From Abelmoschus esculentus (lineage: Eukaryota > Streptophyta > Magnoliopsida > Malvales > Malvaceae): DNA of 64,000 nucleotides. Below the pieces are notes generated by a model. The model saw nothing but the letters and a program-made list of their open reading frames with translations. It ran no database searches and was not told the origin of the DNA. Location: the NCBI GenBank assembly GCA_035048815.1, contig JAUCBN010000021.1, positions 3,317,501 through 3,381,500 of the forward strand, given 5' to 3'. A program made the translations under genes and the position numbers. This document shows positions 36,501-49,459 of this stretch, piece by piece. Within the stretch, counting starts at the first letter, position 1. Each line of letters opens with the position of its first letter.

Positions 36501-37524
36501 TGAGGATGACATGGATCTCTCTCCTTTGAATCTTGGTATGATTGCCTCCTACTATTACATCAGTTACACTACCATTGAGCGTTTCAGTTCGTCTTTGACT
36601 TCCAAAACAAAGATGAAGGGTCTTATGGAGATTCTGGCCTCAGCTTCTGAGTATGCAAATCTTCCCATACGACCTGGGGAAGAAGAGGTTCTCAGAAGAT
36701 TAATTAATCACCAGAGGTTTTCATTTGAAAATCCAAGGTACACTGATCCTCATGTCAAAGCAAATGCACTGCTTCAAGCTCATTTCTCTAGGCAGCATGT
36801 GGGTGGGAACCTATCACTGGATCAGCGAGAGGTGCTGTTGTATGCCACTCGGCTTCTTCAAGCTATGGTTGATGTTATATCGAGCAATGGCTGGTTGAGC
36901 CTTGCTCTTCTCGCAATGGAGGTGAGCCAAATGGTGACACAAGGAATGTGGGAGCGAGATTCAATGCTTTTACAGCTCCCACACTTCACTAAGGAACTAG
37001 CCAAGAGATGCCAAGAGAACCCTGGAAAGAACATAGAGACTATTTTTGATTTGGTGGAGATGGAAGATGACGAGAGACGTGAGCTGTTACAGATGTCTGA
37101 TTTGCAGCTGCTAGACATTGCAAAGTTCTGCAATCGCTTCCCCAACATTGATTTATCGTATGAGGTGATTGACGGTGAGAGTGTGAGGGCTGGAGAATAT
37201 GTCACCTTGCAGGTTACCCTCGAAAGGGATCTAGAGGGGAAGACAGAGGTCGGACCGGTCGATGCTCCCAGGTACCCTAAAGCAAAAGACGAAGGGTGGT
37301 GGCTGGTTGTTGGTGACACCAAGAGTAACCAGCTGCTAGCTATAAAAAGGGTGTCTCTTCAGAGGAAAGCAAAGGTGAAGCTTGAATTTTCTGCTCCCAC
37401 CGAAGCTGCAGAGAGGACATACACTTTGTATTTCATGTGTGATTCTTACCTAGGTTGTGACCAGGAGTATAGCTTCACCGTCGATGTCAAGGAAGCCGCC
37501 GGCCCTGATGAAGACAGCGGCTGA
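30526..37524 (+). CDS. BRR2A: U5 snRNP 200-kDa RNA helicase BRR2 (DExH-box, Ski2-like)
   Basis: Two coding exons, 30526-33483 and 33949-37524, encode 2177 aa, close to the roughly 2170 aa usual for plant BRR2A. BRR2 unwinds U4/U6 snRNA to activate the spliceosome. After an N-terminal region with a very acidic stretch near residues 223-251, cassette 1 has motif I APTGAGKT (533-540), DEIH (645-648), SAT (682-684) and QMLGRAGRP (from 881). A Sec63 domain follows. Cassette 2 has APTGSGKT (from 1379) and DELH (from 1485), but STS in place of SAT (1522) and QMMGHASRP in place of the GRAGRP motif (1719), then a second Sec63 domain. This matches the known pattern of an active first and degenerate second cassette. 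The start is the MANLGGGAEAHARFKQYEYR initiator. The frame is unbroken. Confidence 0.97.
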
Positions 37525-38600
37525 GAGTAAGCTCGTCTTTTGTCTCTCTTTTTTTATGCACCACTGTTTCACTGGTTTTACTTCCCCAATTCTCCTTAGA
37601 ACATGGACTTCATCATTTTTCAGTCGTTCTGAACTCCTATGTCTGCTTTTGTGTTTGAACTCCATTCTTTCACTCACTTCAGCTATAAATGGAGCTTTCT
37701 TCTCTGATATGATTATTCTGACGTATCCTATGTTTTTGGCATATAATTAGATCATAAATGAATACTAGCAAATAATTTGAAGATGGAAATGACAGAGGAG
37801 TCCCAAATTTATCATTCAATCTTAAAGCCTCAGAGAAAAATAGCTGAACAGATACGGCTGAATATATACTTTTAATTTTTTACAAAATTGAGGGTTTATT
37901 AAATTATAAAAATTTATACTTTTTTTTTTTTTTGAAAAATCTAAACAAACCTACTTCTACCGTTAATAATTATTAAAAAATAAGAATATTTTCGATAAAA
38001 GTTGAGTGGAAATATAAAATATAAATATTTAAAAGTAAAAATTAATGTTTGGGTCAAGAGTTCCTCGCACTTAATATATGACTCCATCCCTAAACATTAC
38101 TCACTGCGTGGATGGATATAAGGGTGTTGGGGTAATTACATCCTTTAAAATATTTAAAAAGTTTTATATTATATAATAGTTTTTTTAAACTTCGATAATT
38201 TCGTATCTTATATTTTTAATATAATTTTTTAATAATTTACACTCATTACATAAAATTTTAGATTCGTTCCTGAATATGATATAATACAAATACTTTGTTC
38301 ATAAAATCTAAAAACAACACATAAAATATAATACCATGGGGCTCATGAGTCCATGACCTAGACAGAAAACATAATAAAAGTTTATATAACAAAAATTATT
38401 AATGTATTAAACATAAAAAAACATTTAAGCTAAAATAAACCAACAGAAAACCCATGACTTAGACATCCCCAAATACAAGTAAAAATAAAAGTGCAAGAAT
38501 CTGACCTGGATTTTCTATTATTATCATCATAATTAATCAGATATATTCTGCTTTTAACTCGCAAACTCTTTCCCAAAAGACACAAAAAAAATCACACATT
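37525..38600. other. Convergent intergenic region, BRR2 3' flank and protease 3' flank
   Basis: About 220 bases of BRR2 3' untranslated-like sequence, then AT-rich spacer. The two flanking genes converge here. No further gene or clear mobile element was seen. Confidence 0.5.
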
Positions 38601-40088
38601 TTAAGAACATCGCTCACGGGCGAAGCCCACCCTTGAATTGGGCACATCGAAAAGCACCCGGTGGTTCTGCTGCTGCATATTGGCGATAACATTCAGCGCC
38701 GGTGCCGACGACATCGCCAAACATGTGATGCCGCCTGCCGAGCTGTGGATCAGCAGGTTCTCTTGGGGTAGTGTCACGTTCATGCCGGAAAACATGAATG
38801 TTATTGTAGGAGCCATGATTGGGACTGTGTAACATGTGTCGAACCCGCCAAGTGATGTCACGTTCGCGACTCTTACTCGTTGTCGGAATGCGTCACGGAC
38901 AGCTACGTAGGCCGGTTGGACTAGTCGGGTGAAGACCGTACCTAAGTACAATAAAAAATAATAAATACTACTTAATACATTTGTTTTTCATGCAATCAGG
39001 TCGGTCAGTCTAATCTAATTTCAACATAGCTTAGAAAACGGTAAATGAAATGTTGTTTTCGAATAAGAAAACATTACCGGAATCGATAATGGTGCCGGCA
39101 CCGGTGGAGGGATTGAAAGCAAGTGCATCTGGTGGGATATCAACAATCCTTCTACCAACCCTAATTGCAACCAAATTCACATAATAGAGAGAGGGTCTCC
39201 TAGGGTTCTTGAGCAATGGGGTGAACTTGATCCTCAAAGGTTGCCCTTTTGGTCCAAGTTTCAATGACCCAGAAAAGTTTAGTGTCCTAAAGCTAGGCAA
39301 GCAGTATGAAAATGTTGATTGGTACAAGTTTTGGGATTGTGAGAGAAGTGACAATGGGCCTCGGCCCAGGCCCAATAGGCCCTGTGGTGGCAATGAGCTA
39401 CCTGCTGTCTTTTGGAGGCAACCAAAAGTGTAGTTCGGGACTGGGTCAGTGGCTAAGGTAACGGTATCCTGTGAAAGGTTTCCGGCTATGGTTGAACCAC
39501 CGTAGGTCATGTTGAAAGCGCACGCGCTTCCACCGCAAGTGGGGTTTGGCACCTGAAAAAATAGACGAGTTTAAAGTAAGTACGGGCGCATGATTTTATG
39601 TTAGGCGAGACTGTCCGGTAACTTACCTGCTTGCATAGAGCATCTTGGCAGCCAAGTGTCTTGAAAGTGGTTGATTTAGCATAGTCAAAAGCAGTAGCCG
39701 AGCAGCCAATGCAGCCTGTGCAAGGCACCCAAGCAGCATCACTGCTAGTATCCATAGCCATAAGCATCGTCTGAGGCGGGGTTCCAATACTAGCTCTCAC
39801 AATGTAAGTCGGACTCTGCACAATCTGCCTGCCCGAAGCTATCGGCACCACCGATTTCTTCGCCACCAGGCTCGACAAATACTGCACCCTGGTTTGGTCC
39901 TTGGCTAGTGTTTGCAGCACATCCTCCTCCCATGAAAGCGGCTTGGAGGGCTTGAAGGGTGAACATGGACTGTAAACATGGAACACTTGGAGGTTCGAAC
40001 CATGGTCTTGGGTGGCACATTGGGGGTTCAGACCTTGGACTAACCAGAAAATTAGGGGAAAAAACAGAGTAACATAATGGATTTTCAT
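38601..40088 (-). CDS. Secreted A1 aspartyl protease (AED3-like)
   Basis: Three exons on the minus strand, 39627-40088, 39078-39552 and 38601-38941, join in frame to 425 aa. A signal peptide is clear (MKIHYVTLFFPLIFWLVQG). The TAXi-type N domain carries the first catalytic aspartate in AMDTSSDAAW (D113), and the C domain the second in TIIDSGTVFTRL (D311). Cysteine pairs such as PCTGCIGC are typical of nucellin/AED-type atypical plant pepsins. Family members are secreted to the apoplast, and AED1 and AED3 are linked to systemic immunity. DTS instead of DTG at the first site is common in this subgroup. The start was chosen as the only ATG that gives a signal peptide. A TATA box lies 70 bases upstream. 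Confidence 0.94.
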
Positions 40089-40157
40089 TGTTTTTTGCAA
40101 GAATATTTCAAAGATTTGTTTTCTTTGATGGTTTAGGAGCTGTGGGGAGAGTGAATG

Positions 40158-40165
40158 TATATATA
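40158..40165 (-). promoter_or_regulatory. TATA box of the aspartyl protease gene
   Basis: The minus strand reads TTATATATACATTC, with the TATATATA core 70-77 bases upstream of the ATG, implying a leader of about 40 bases. Confidence 0.6.
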
Positions 40166-40169
40166 ACAA

Positions 40170-41520
40170 TTATGCAATAGCCTTTTTTAATAATATAATC
40201 ATTATCTTAGTACGCGCCATCTTACCTCGATATTTAAAAGAACCGTTATTGTTTTTAGAAATCTCGGGTTTTAACACCACGCAGATACAAAGTTTATTGG
40301 TAACACAATGTATTCCATTTACATTTTGTAGGCTAGTGGACTGTTAGTCAAATTCTACTGGGAAACAGTATCCCATGGTACTACTGTTTTTTTAAGCTTT
40401 ATGTAGAGTAAGTTTTATCGAAAAAATATAATTTTATTTATAATTAAGTAATTTTTGTTGTAATTTATTACTTTTTAATAAATTATTTTACATAAAAATA
40501 ATTTGTATTTATTATTTTTAAATCAAAATAATTAATTATAAGTACCTTATATTTGTTCATCCTTATTCAGCCATTTCATGTGAGTTGTGACCGACAAGGA
40601 TTTGCATTATTTTAGTTCTTGTTCAGGAGCACTTAGTTGTCCATTTCATTATATATACTTTGCTTTTAAAATTCATGATATATATTTTTAAGTTAAAGTA
40701 AGATATGGATTTTATTTGATCAATTTAAAATACGAATCGGATATATATAGAATTCAATTATATGATTTAAAATTTTTTTAGTTTTATACATTTTTCTTTT
40801 TTTGTCCTTTCGATTTTTAAAGTTTCATCCTGATTAATCCAAACCGACTAGCATCGCACACCTAAATTTGAAGGGCGAGTCTCTCGATATAGATTTCCTA
40901 CATATACAATGTCTCAAATTCAAGACATACTTGGGGCCGTTCAACAATGCTTTTCCAACAGTTTTTGGAACGCCAAACAAAGAAGCAATGCTGAACAATA
41001 CGAGTAGAAGTGCGTTATCACCGATTTTCAACTTGATTTGTTGTCTAAACAGCCATTTGCCCCACAGCTGAAATTTTCAGTTTATCTGAAAACAGACGTT
41101 GCGACTTCTTTTCTCTTAATTTTGCGTTGCAAAATCTGTGCTAAACGGGTCTTTAAATAATATCAAATTATTTATTACTTCAACAAAAATCCGTGGACTG
41201 CCTTATCTAGTTATATATGATGATAATTTTAAGAAAAATACCTCAATTATTCCATTATTATTTTCTAAACTCTTGTAATCTGAAATTTTATTTTTTTTAA
41301 AATTAATATATATTATTTGTTCATTATAAAATAAATAAAATATTTTAATTACATTCTCATACTTTAAAATTATTCAAACCCTTGCATCAAAAATGTGTCT
41401 ATATCCATTTAAATTCATATCTTATTAAATCTTATATTTACAATAATATAACTAGAACTAAAACCAAATTTCCCAGCACACTTATTAAAAAAATAATATC
41501 AGTGACATTCTTGTCACGTC
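40170..41520. other. Protease upstream region
   Basis: Probable promoter of the aspartyl protease, then AT-rich spacer. Short 65-67 aa frames near 40.83-41.07 kb overlap on both strands and look spurious. Confidence 0.4.
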
Positions 41521-41659
41521 ATTTATAAGATCAATCGATTAAATATATTCATTTTATTTTATTTTTATCAAGTAAATTTTATTAATATTTATTATAAATT
41601 AAATTTAAAAATAATTTTATTAAATAAAAAATATATTTAATTAATTAATCTTATAAATA
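41521..41659. repeat. 139-bp fold-back (MITE-like)
   Basis: ATTTATAAGAT(C/T)AAT then ATTAAATATATT on the left is inverted on the right with few differences, and the arms continue inward with TTTTATTT and AATAAAATT. It would fold into one hairpin. Confidence 0.65.
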
Positions 41660-41987
41660 ATATAAACGAGATTAATTCACGATATAATTTTCTTTATTAA
41701 AGTTAGAAATGGGCAGCTTCCATGTTAATCTAAATCTTATCTTGTTTTCGTGTCCCCACTTACCCACAAATTACATTGATTAAGGGCATCCTATAAAGTG
41801 ATCTAAAAAGAAGACAGAAAAATGGGGAATAAACTGGCAATCATATCAGCCAATCACACCTTTTTAGCTGTTTGGAACTTATAAAATAGGAAAATAAATA
41901 AATAAATATTTAATATATTCATAATAATATAAAAATATTATTAATCCAAATAATAAACAATTTAGTTACGTTTAAATAAGTTTTGAG

Positions 41988-42527
41988 TAAGGATGAGTAT
42001 TTAATTCGATTGGATCCAGTCTGATCAGGTTAGACTTTTTAATAAAAAACCGGGTTCGGATTTGATGTTTTTGAGAGTGACATCAGGTCGAATTCAAGTT
42101 TAAAATGTAAAATATCCAAACCAAGATTAAATATATAATTTTTCTATAAATTTTTAGGGATGTTTATAATAATAGTTCTCTATTTGTATCTTTTTATAAT
42201 TAGGCCTTAAAATAAAATTTTATTTATTTATAATTTAATTCTTAAAATTATATTTTTTTATAATTAAGTTCTTAAAATTATTTTTTTTTATAATTTAGTC
42301 CTTAAAATTATTTTTTCTATAGATCGAGTTGAAGCCGAGTTTAGAACATTTTTTTGGATCAGATCGGAGTCGAATTTAGGATATTTATGTTCAAATCGAA
42401 GCCATGTTTAGGATATTTATTTTCGGGTCGGATCAGAATCGGATTTAGGATGTTTGTGTTTAGGTCAGGGTCGGGTGGACCAAAAATCTGACCCGACCCG
42501 ATCCAACCCAATCCGTGCCCATCACTA
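41988..42527. mobile_element. hAT-like non-autonomous element, 540 bp
   Basis: The ends TAAGGATGAG and, inverted, TAGTGATGGGCA are followed inward by matching GATTGG(A/G)T-type blocks. Flanking 8-mers GTTTTGAG (41980-41987) and GTCTTGAG (42528-42535) differ at one base, consistent with an 8-bp hAT target duplication. The interior is made of GGGTCGG and TTTAGGATATTTAT repeats and has no transposase. Confidence 0.7.
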
Positions 42528-42535
42528 GTCTTGAG

Positions 42536-43460
42536 TTCGAAACAATATATATAAAAAATCCTTACTGAGTGACTCAACAACTAAAATTAAATGTATAATG
42601 CGAATAGATTTTAATTGCTTAACACGAGCCCTAAAAATCTGAAGAATAATATAAATAAATAAATTTATATTTAAACAATTTATATATATATGTGTGTGCT
42701 ATTATTACAAATCTATAAATATGGTAAAAAAAAATTTAAAATGATTGAGTGTCACGTGAGCACATTACATTATCTGATCGGTGCTGGTTGTTCTGTACCT
42801 TTAGCCCGACACCTCGTCACATGTATCCACCGGAAGTTTTTGCACATGATCAGGAAAGTCAGTGTTTTTCGATTTAATCAATCAAATGGATTGAATTTAA
42901 TATTATTTTTTAAAAAAATTGATTATAATTGTATTGATCTGCAATTAAAATAAATATAAAACAGATAAATAAGCATTATTTTAAAATTTAATTTAAAATA
43001 ATATGAATGACGGAGTTAGAATTTAGGATTAAGGGGCAAAATATAAATATTTAAAAGTAGAAAAAAATTAATTTTTTAAAAATTTAAATAGAGAGATAAA
43101 AATATAAAAAAATTCTTTGAGAGTGTGGGATAATTCCCTATCTCATCTTCATGTGTTTCCGTCTCCGTATGAACGTAATTTACACATTTTTTATAAAAAA
43201 TAAAAATTAAATTAAAATATTTAAAGAATCTAAAATTTCATATTCGAATTCCGGGATGTTTTTTTATGAGACATGGAGTATGGCAAAAGAAGTGGATGAA
43301 CACTAATTTTCAACACACAGGTTGTGTCACGGGCAAGAATAGGTCATTGTTGGTTGTACCACTAAAAACAAAGTCAAGTGCCATGGTCCCAAACCATGTG
43401 AATGGGATATAACACATTTGGTTTTTAATTGTTTTTTTATACAATATAGTAATAACAAAT
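42536..43460. other. AT-rich spacer
   Basis: No gene seen. A short stretch of higher GC at about 42.75-42.86 kb reads open for 87 codons but has no family resemblance. Confidence 0.4.
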
Positions 43461-43463
43461 ATC

Positions 43464-43885
43464 GAGAAAATATATCATACGCTGATGATAAAAATATTTT
43501 ATTTTTAAAATATTAAAATTTTAAGGTTAAAGATTTAATTTATGGTTCACAGTTAATAGGTTTAGGTGTAAGTGTTAAAAATTTAGGGGTTATGGTTAGG
43601 ATTTAAGATTTAGAGGTCTGGGTTTAAATTTTAGGGTAATAGTTAAGGATTTAAGGTTTAATCAATAAATCTTAAATTTTAACCTTAAACTTTAATTAAA
43701 CTTAAGTCTCTAACCATATTATCTTAAATTATACACTATCCTCTAAATCATATATTTAAACCCTAAACTCTAATTTTATAAATATTTATAATTAAACCTT
43801 TAAACTTTCAACTAAATTTCCAAATCCTAAAATTAAAAACGCTCGTAAAACTTTTTATTTTCATCGCATTGTACAAATATTTTTC
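43464..43885. repeat. Fold-back element with degenerate CCCTAAA words
   Basis: The left arm (GATGATAAAAATATTTTATT, then TTTTAAGG) is mirrored on the right (TTTTTATTTTCATCGCATTG). The left half holds TTAGGGGTTATGG-type words and the right half the inverted TAAACCCTAAACTC type. The apex is near 43.67 kb. Confidence 0.6.
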
Positions 43886-45198
43886 TTTAATTTAAACTTT
43901 TAACTCTCATTAAGGTTTTATTTTTATTTTTTAAAAATAGTTAAAACTTCAAAATTTAAAACTAAATCCTTTAAAATTTTAAAAATTTAAATTTAAATTT
44001 TTAAATAGACCTTTTCCCATTTATTTTATTAAGATAGTGTAAATGAATTATATTTGTTTTCTAGTGTTGTCTAGCTGAATTAGGACAAAATATTCTAAAA
44101 GACTGACAGTGTGTTGACTCTGGAGAGGTGACAGGGACACCACAGTTGGGTTTGGTCAGGCTCGTGACTTCAACAACACATACCACCGACACTTACAATT
44201 AAAATAAAACAAAAAAATTATGAATAAAATATTGTTTATATAAATTTAGATATAATCTTAATATATTTATGAGTTAATTGTCCAAAATGTGTATAGAATG
44301 ATTCAATCATTTAGCTAGTGATTACTTCGGAAAATGACACGAGATATATTATAAGTTATTTAAGTTTGATTCGATTAAAATTTGGTTAAAACTTGATTTG
44401 ATTGTATTTGGTTTGAGTTTTTGATGAATCAAGCCAAATTATATAATACCCGATTCAAAAATATTAATATACTATTTTTTTTATTTTTATAATTTTAATT
44501 TTAAAATTTAAAACCCTAAAATATAAACTAAATATAAGTCTTAAACCCTAAATTAATACGCTAAACCCTAAAATTAACAAGCTTGGTTTACACAACTTGT
44601 ATATCAAAGTTTTTTCTTCATGCATTAAATGAGACATGGCTAATAAAAGTTACTAGAGTCAAACATGATCAAATATCAGTTAACACTTGACTCGATTAGA
44701 CACGAAAAAGATCGAATTCAACTCGATTTCTTAACGATCCGAGCCTCAAGCTCGAATTCAACTCGAAATCTTAACAAAATGAACCGAGCTTAACACTACT
44801 CGAACGCGACTCATTTACACCCCTACTATCGATATCTTTTTTAATCAAATTATTTAGAAGGCCTAATCACCTGTTTAAGAATTAAATATTAACTTAAATT
44901 TGATATGAAATAAATATATCAAATATTAAATACTTACATATATCATATAGATATTTTGAGCCTAACATGGTAGAAAAAAAAAGGGTTGTGCAACGTTAAA
45001 AACAAGTTTAAGTCGAATTTAACGACTAATTTTAACGAAAAAAGACATGTTCATCGTAAGAGATTCGAGTTTACGTACATGTGTATACAACGTGTTTTGT
45101 CAATTTTTCCGTATACCAAAAAATAACAAATTTCCTTTTAACCAAAAAGAAAAAGAAGCTAAATCTATGTATTTCCCCCACTTTATTACATCCGACAT
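43886..45198. other. Intergenic DNA 3' of the arabinosyltransferase gene
   Basis: Contains AACCCTAAA-rich words at about 44.50-44.58 kb followed by TTTACACAACTTGTATATCAAAG, an end shared with the 13.63-kb fold-back, and an AACTCGA-rich element ending near 44.82 kb (TTTACACCCCTAC). No gene seen. Confidence 0.45.
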
Positions 45199-47977
45199 TT
45201 ATGAGCCCTCCCAATTGGGGATGTTTGCAGTTGCTTCATTCACCATTTTCACAAGAGTAACCTGATCAAACAGTAAAACAACATTAATTCAGACAGGGGG
45301 GAGGGGTGTCATATTACTGTCAATCCATGATTCCCATGACACAAAAAAGATGTAGAAATGAAGTTTTAAAACAATGCATATACCCTATATCGAACAGATT
45401 TGCTCGGCATCACAACCGTATCAAATCCGGGATGCTCGGATTTGAATCCTAAACCTGTTGGATGAAACATCTTAAGGTTCACTGCATGAACCAATAGAGC
45501 AAGCTCGTTCGAGTTTGCTAGGTTTTAAGTAGCATATTGGCGTGGTTCACCGAGAAAACAAAGACCGTCTTAGACTTAATGGCAATGGATGCTAACAAGG
45601 CATGCTACGGCAAGATAGAATTGCATCGAGTCGAAGCTTAATTTAATTGGTTCATGCAACCGTTGTTGGAACGAGGAATCTAATGCATACCAAGGGTTGG
45701 TTGCTATTAGACAGGTAACATGTCAACCGCGGTGTATCTAAAACGGGTAGCTATAGCAACGCTACGTTCCGACTAACAGTAGTTAAATCAGCCCCAAAGA
45801 AATGTGATATTGTGTTCTAATGTAGCAACAAAATGCAAGGAAAGAAGCTTTCCCTGCAACTATTGAGATGGAAAAACTTCCGAGCAAATTAGCTCGTGAG
45901 AATGTCGCCGGAGATAGATTAACCAATTTATATGTTGCAACTTGGAACGCAAGTTCGAAGCTTTACTGCAAGAGCTAGTAAACCTCTTCGATCAATAACA
46001 GGTAGCAGTTCTTAATACTGATATTTATAAAGACATACCACACTTTCTGGGACTCCTGGCGGAGGCAAGGGAATATTTCGAGCGGGTGGTCCACGTAAAA
46101 ATGATCTCTTGTCAAATCGCCACTCGCCAATTTTACCATATGTTAACTCGCCCTGATCGTCAAATGGAAAACAAGTAAAGTTTAAACAATCTAGGAATAA
46201 GTTTAATGCGAATCATGACAAGAATTTAATAAAATGCATACATATATATAAACGGTTTACCTTCATGTTGTAGTCGCATCCGTAGGTGTAATGAATTATG
46301 AACTTTTTTCCAATTTCAAGATCCCATGGCGGCTGAAATATATAAAATGCATCAACTCTCATCAATTCCAAAACTTAAATCGAACCAAAACTATGCTGAA
46401 ACAACCGTAACGGAAAACTTTAAAAGATGAGGTGCCAAACCTGCAGCATAAAGTCTTTCCAAAGTATATATTGAACGCCGTTCAAAGCAGATGCCACAGC
46501 ATACGCATACCTTTCGTTTGAAAGAAAAAAAACACATCGGTACTGAAAATTATGCAAATAATAACATTTTGTCAAATCGATAGCGATTTGGACACCAATA
46601 CTTACATTTCTAGAACCCATCCGAAAGCTTTATCAGTCTCAGGGTCATCCTTCATTTTTAAAGAAACATTCATCCAAGTAGGAGCTATCTTTTCCAGTAG
46701 ATCCTGTAATGTGCAAATCCAAATCAACGAGAAAACAGTAATGACAATGCGAAAGGATGACATTAATGGGTGAAAACACGAACAAATACAGTCATATGAG
46801 AATGGATCTGATATAGCATTCCTAGTGAATATCATCCAAGCGGAAAACACAGCTTTCGACACTATAAACTGTTGCAAAAGAAAACTGGCATAAACCCCAA
46901 GCTAAGAACCAGTCAATAGGAGAGTTTCACCTTCTTGATGATGACAGGTGAATTGCCGATTGGATCAATATTTGTTACAGGTCCCATCTCCTCGGGGAAA
47001 AACTTCCTCAACAGTTTTTCATTTTCAGCCGGCTTAATGTAGAAAAAGGGGTATGCAGCTGGGAATTCTCCACTTCCCAGATTAGGCAGGGGACTGATAA
47101 ATATGTGATCGGGTTCTGCCATCAATATATAGCTGTATCAAGAGAAACAAAATGGGGTAACTTGCTTTAGAAACTGATTAAGGTATGATGAAACCAATAA
47201 CAAAATCATGACACGTAAAAACACTCACTCTTCCTCGATTGTAGCCTTTTCCAGCCACTGCACGAACGCCCACGGTCTATTTAAGACGATGTATCCCTGA
47301 GATGACAGAGGAATGTTTTAAGAAACAGCAGCACAGTTCTGATTCCAGAAACAAATACGATTATGGCAATTGCCTACTCGCCGATTAAATAAAATTACTA
47401 AACAAGAGAAACAGAAGAATATTCACTAACTAGTAACTACAAAGCAACAAAGCTCTTCGCCGTGACTATGAGAAGAATATCTAAGCCTTTAAACACACAT
47501 TATATAAGTGACACTGTGACAGGAAATGAAAGAAATCACAATGGCGAAGCAAAACACTCACTCGATCAGCCCTTCTGGAAGAGGATCAACTACAACAGAA
47601 GGAATCTCATCCATCAAGTTGTCGGGACTTCCAGAGTGTAAAATACGTGTGAAACCTCCCATCTCCGACCCAGGCAAGTCCTTCTGCTTCTTATACCAAT
47701 AGTACATAATGCGACACTGCCATTTGCTGTATGGCGCATCGGTAGCAGTTAAGGCAACATGGAAAGGCACTTTGATATTCTTTGGTTTCCTCAACTCCTC
47801 AGGCATCTTAATGACAGGATCAAAAAATAACCCACCATTGGAGTCGTCCTCTACCCATTTTGAAACAGCTCGGTTGTGCATTACCATCGTTACCAGATTA
47901 TATGATGCAAAGCAAAATCCAAGTACTAATATAACCAGAATGAGTGAAGCACGTCCCATGTTCTTTCTCACTATCAT
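45199..47977 (-). CDS. HPAT: Hydroxyproline O-arabinosyltransferase (HPAT-like), apparent one-base frameshift
   Basis: Eight minus-strand exons: 47562-47977, 47229-47296, 46931-47132, 46606-46703, 46441-46510, 46261-46332, 46039-46152 and 45199-45261. HPATs are Golgi type II membrane enzymes that add the first arabinose to hydroxyproline in extensins and CLE peptides. Visible are MIVRKNMGRA, a signal anchor at about residues 8-30, VPFHVALTATDAPYSKWQCR, YILMAEPDHIF and the downstream APTWMNVSLKMKDDPETDKA. Exons 2-8 keep phase with each other. Exon 1 is 416 bases, one short of phase: the family has GLDRGYIVLNRPW across this junction, while here GGG CTG ATC GA meets GGA TAC. A single G appears to be missing after CTG (near 47566-47568). 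The repaired length would be 367 aa, normal for the family. It may be a real null allele, a pseudogene or a sequence error. Confidence 0.88.
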
Positions 47978-48134
47978 TGATGGTGCTAGTTAAACAAGGA
48001 TTCCAACCCTAAACAAACCCTTTACTCCAATAGCATCCAAGCCGGTTAATGATAAAACGACCCCTAACCCACTAGTTTCCTAACATTAATGAAGTTCCAG
48101 TTGACTAGCACGAGAATGCAAACTCCAATAAAAC

Positions 48135-49130
48135 CTGAAGAAGAATTACACTAAATCAATTTGATGCAGATCAAGAAGCCAGTGAGGTTACATACTTAGA
48201 CACAAGAAATCAAGATCAAGCCAGACTTTTCGTAAGTCGGAATATGTAGTACTATTTGGTATGCGACGGAAAAACAAAGAGAGTGGCCAGAAATCTACAT
48301 AAAATAGACAAGATATTAAAGAGGATGAAACACCAAAAGAAAGGCTCGCATAGAATATCGAATTTCAAGAAACATTTCAAGGTAAAACAACAGAATTTCC
48401 CCATACAAGAATCCAACATCCAAAGAGAAAAAGTGGGATCCATATTCAATTACCAAACCAAACATTCAAATTCATCAATATCAACCAAAACAGCAATGCT
48501 ATTGCCAGAATTAAACCCTATTTCTATGAGGATCGCGCTTCATAGAAAAGACTTCAGAACATATCAAACAAAATTCAAGCTCCCTAAGATCGATCCAGCC
48601 AGCTTCAGACTTACAGGAGCAAGTGAAATGCCATACAAGTAAGTTAAAACAAAACACAACCAGCAAGCAAGAACCAAAAACACACCACTTACAGACAGCA
48701 TTTACAGAATTGAGATCAAATCAAACAAACTGAATCACAAAACCTGTCACTAAGATTAATCTCAAGTCAAACAAACAAGAAACCAAAAAAAGATGGATAA
48801 ACGAATCAAAGAATCCAATTTTTCTCTGAACTCTACCTATAGAGAAAAAATGGGTACCCATTAAAATCGAAATAGAATGAGAATTTAACAGTAAAAGGAA
48901 CGATCTTTAATGAAAAACCGGGTAAACAAGAAAAACCCAGATGCAAGTTAAGAACTTTGGGGGTGATATGGTATTAAAATCTCATTATCCCAAGCCCCAT
49001 GTTCTTGGTCCCATGAAAACTTACATGGCATAAAGCATGAAGATAAAGAGACAAAAGAAACAAACACCAAAGCATCTAATATTTTACGTTTTGCAAATTG
49101 CACATATGTTACAAAGAGAAAGAAACATAC
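48135..49130 (-). other. Probable intron in the HPAT 5' leader
   Basis: On the minus strand, TGGAA before GTATGTTTC (donor at 49130) and TTCTTCTTCAG (acceptor at 48135) would join an untranslated exon around 49.13-49.25 kb to the coding exon. The open frame of 128 codons on the plus strand at 48256-48642 lies inside and is not supported as a gene. Confidence 0.5.
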
Positions 49131-49459
49131 TTCCAGTTATGGAGAGATTGAAAGAGAAATGATAAGAACTGAAGGATCTGAGTCTCTTTTTTCCGCGTTG
49201 GATCAAGAATCGTGTGAGTTGTAGAAGTGATAAGTGGGAAATGTAGGCGCTGGAACACTAGAAGTCTAGTGGTTGGTGGGCTTTAGAACGAACCTTATAT
49301 TTTGTATGAAACGAGGAAACTTAAAAAAAAAAAAAAATCGCCCACTAATATTAAACGTAAGATACAAATTAATATGAATTAAATAAGATAAAATTTAAAA
49401 ACGGAAAGAATAATTAATTTTTATTCATTTATGGTATAAAATGTTATAAATTTTTTTTA

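Noticed and set aside
38614..38835. Alternative 73-codon minus-strand frame in the protease gene
   Set aside because: It is a frame-shifted shadow of the protease last exon, whose own frame carries the conserved C-terminal domain.
45350..46030. tRNA-like phrases (GGATTTGAATCC) in HPAT intron 7
   Set aside because: No cloverleaf with paired acceptor, D and anticodon stems could be drawn; it is more likely part of the dispersed repeat family.
48256..48642. 128-codon plus-strand frame upstream of HPAT
   Set aside because: It lies in the inferred HPAT leader intron, does not begin with a convincing context and resembles no family.
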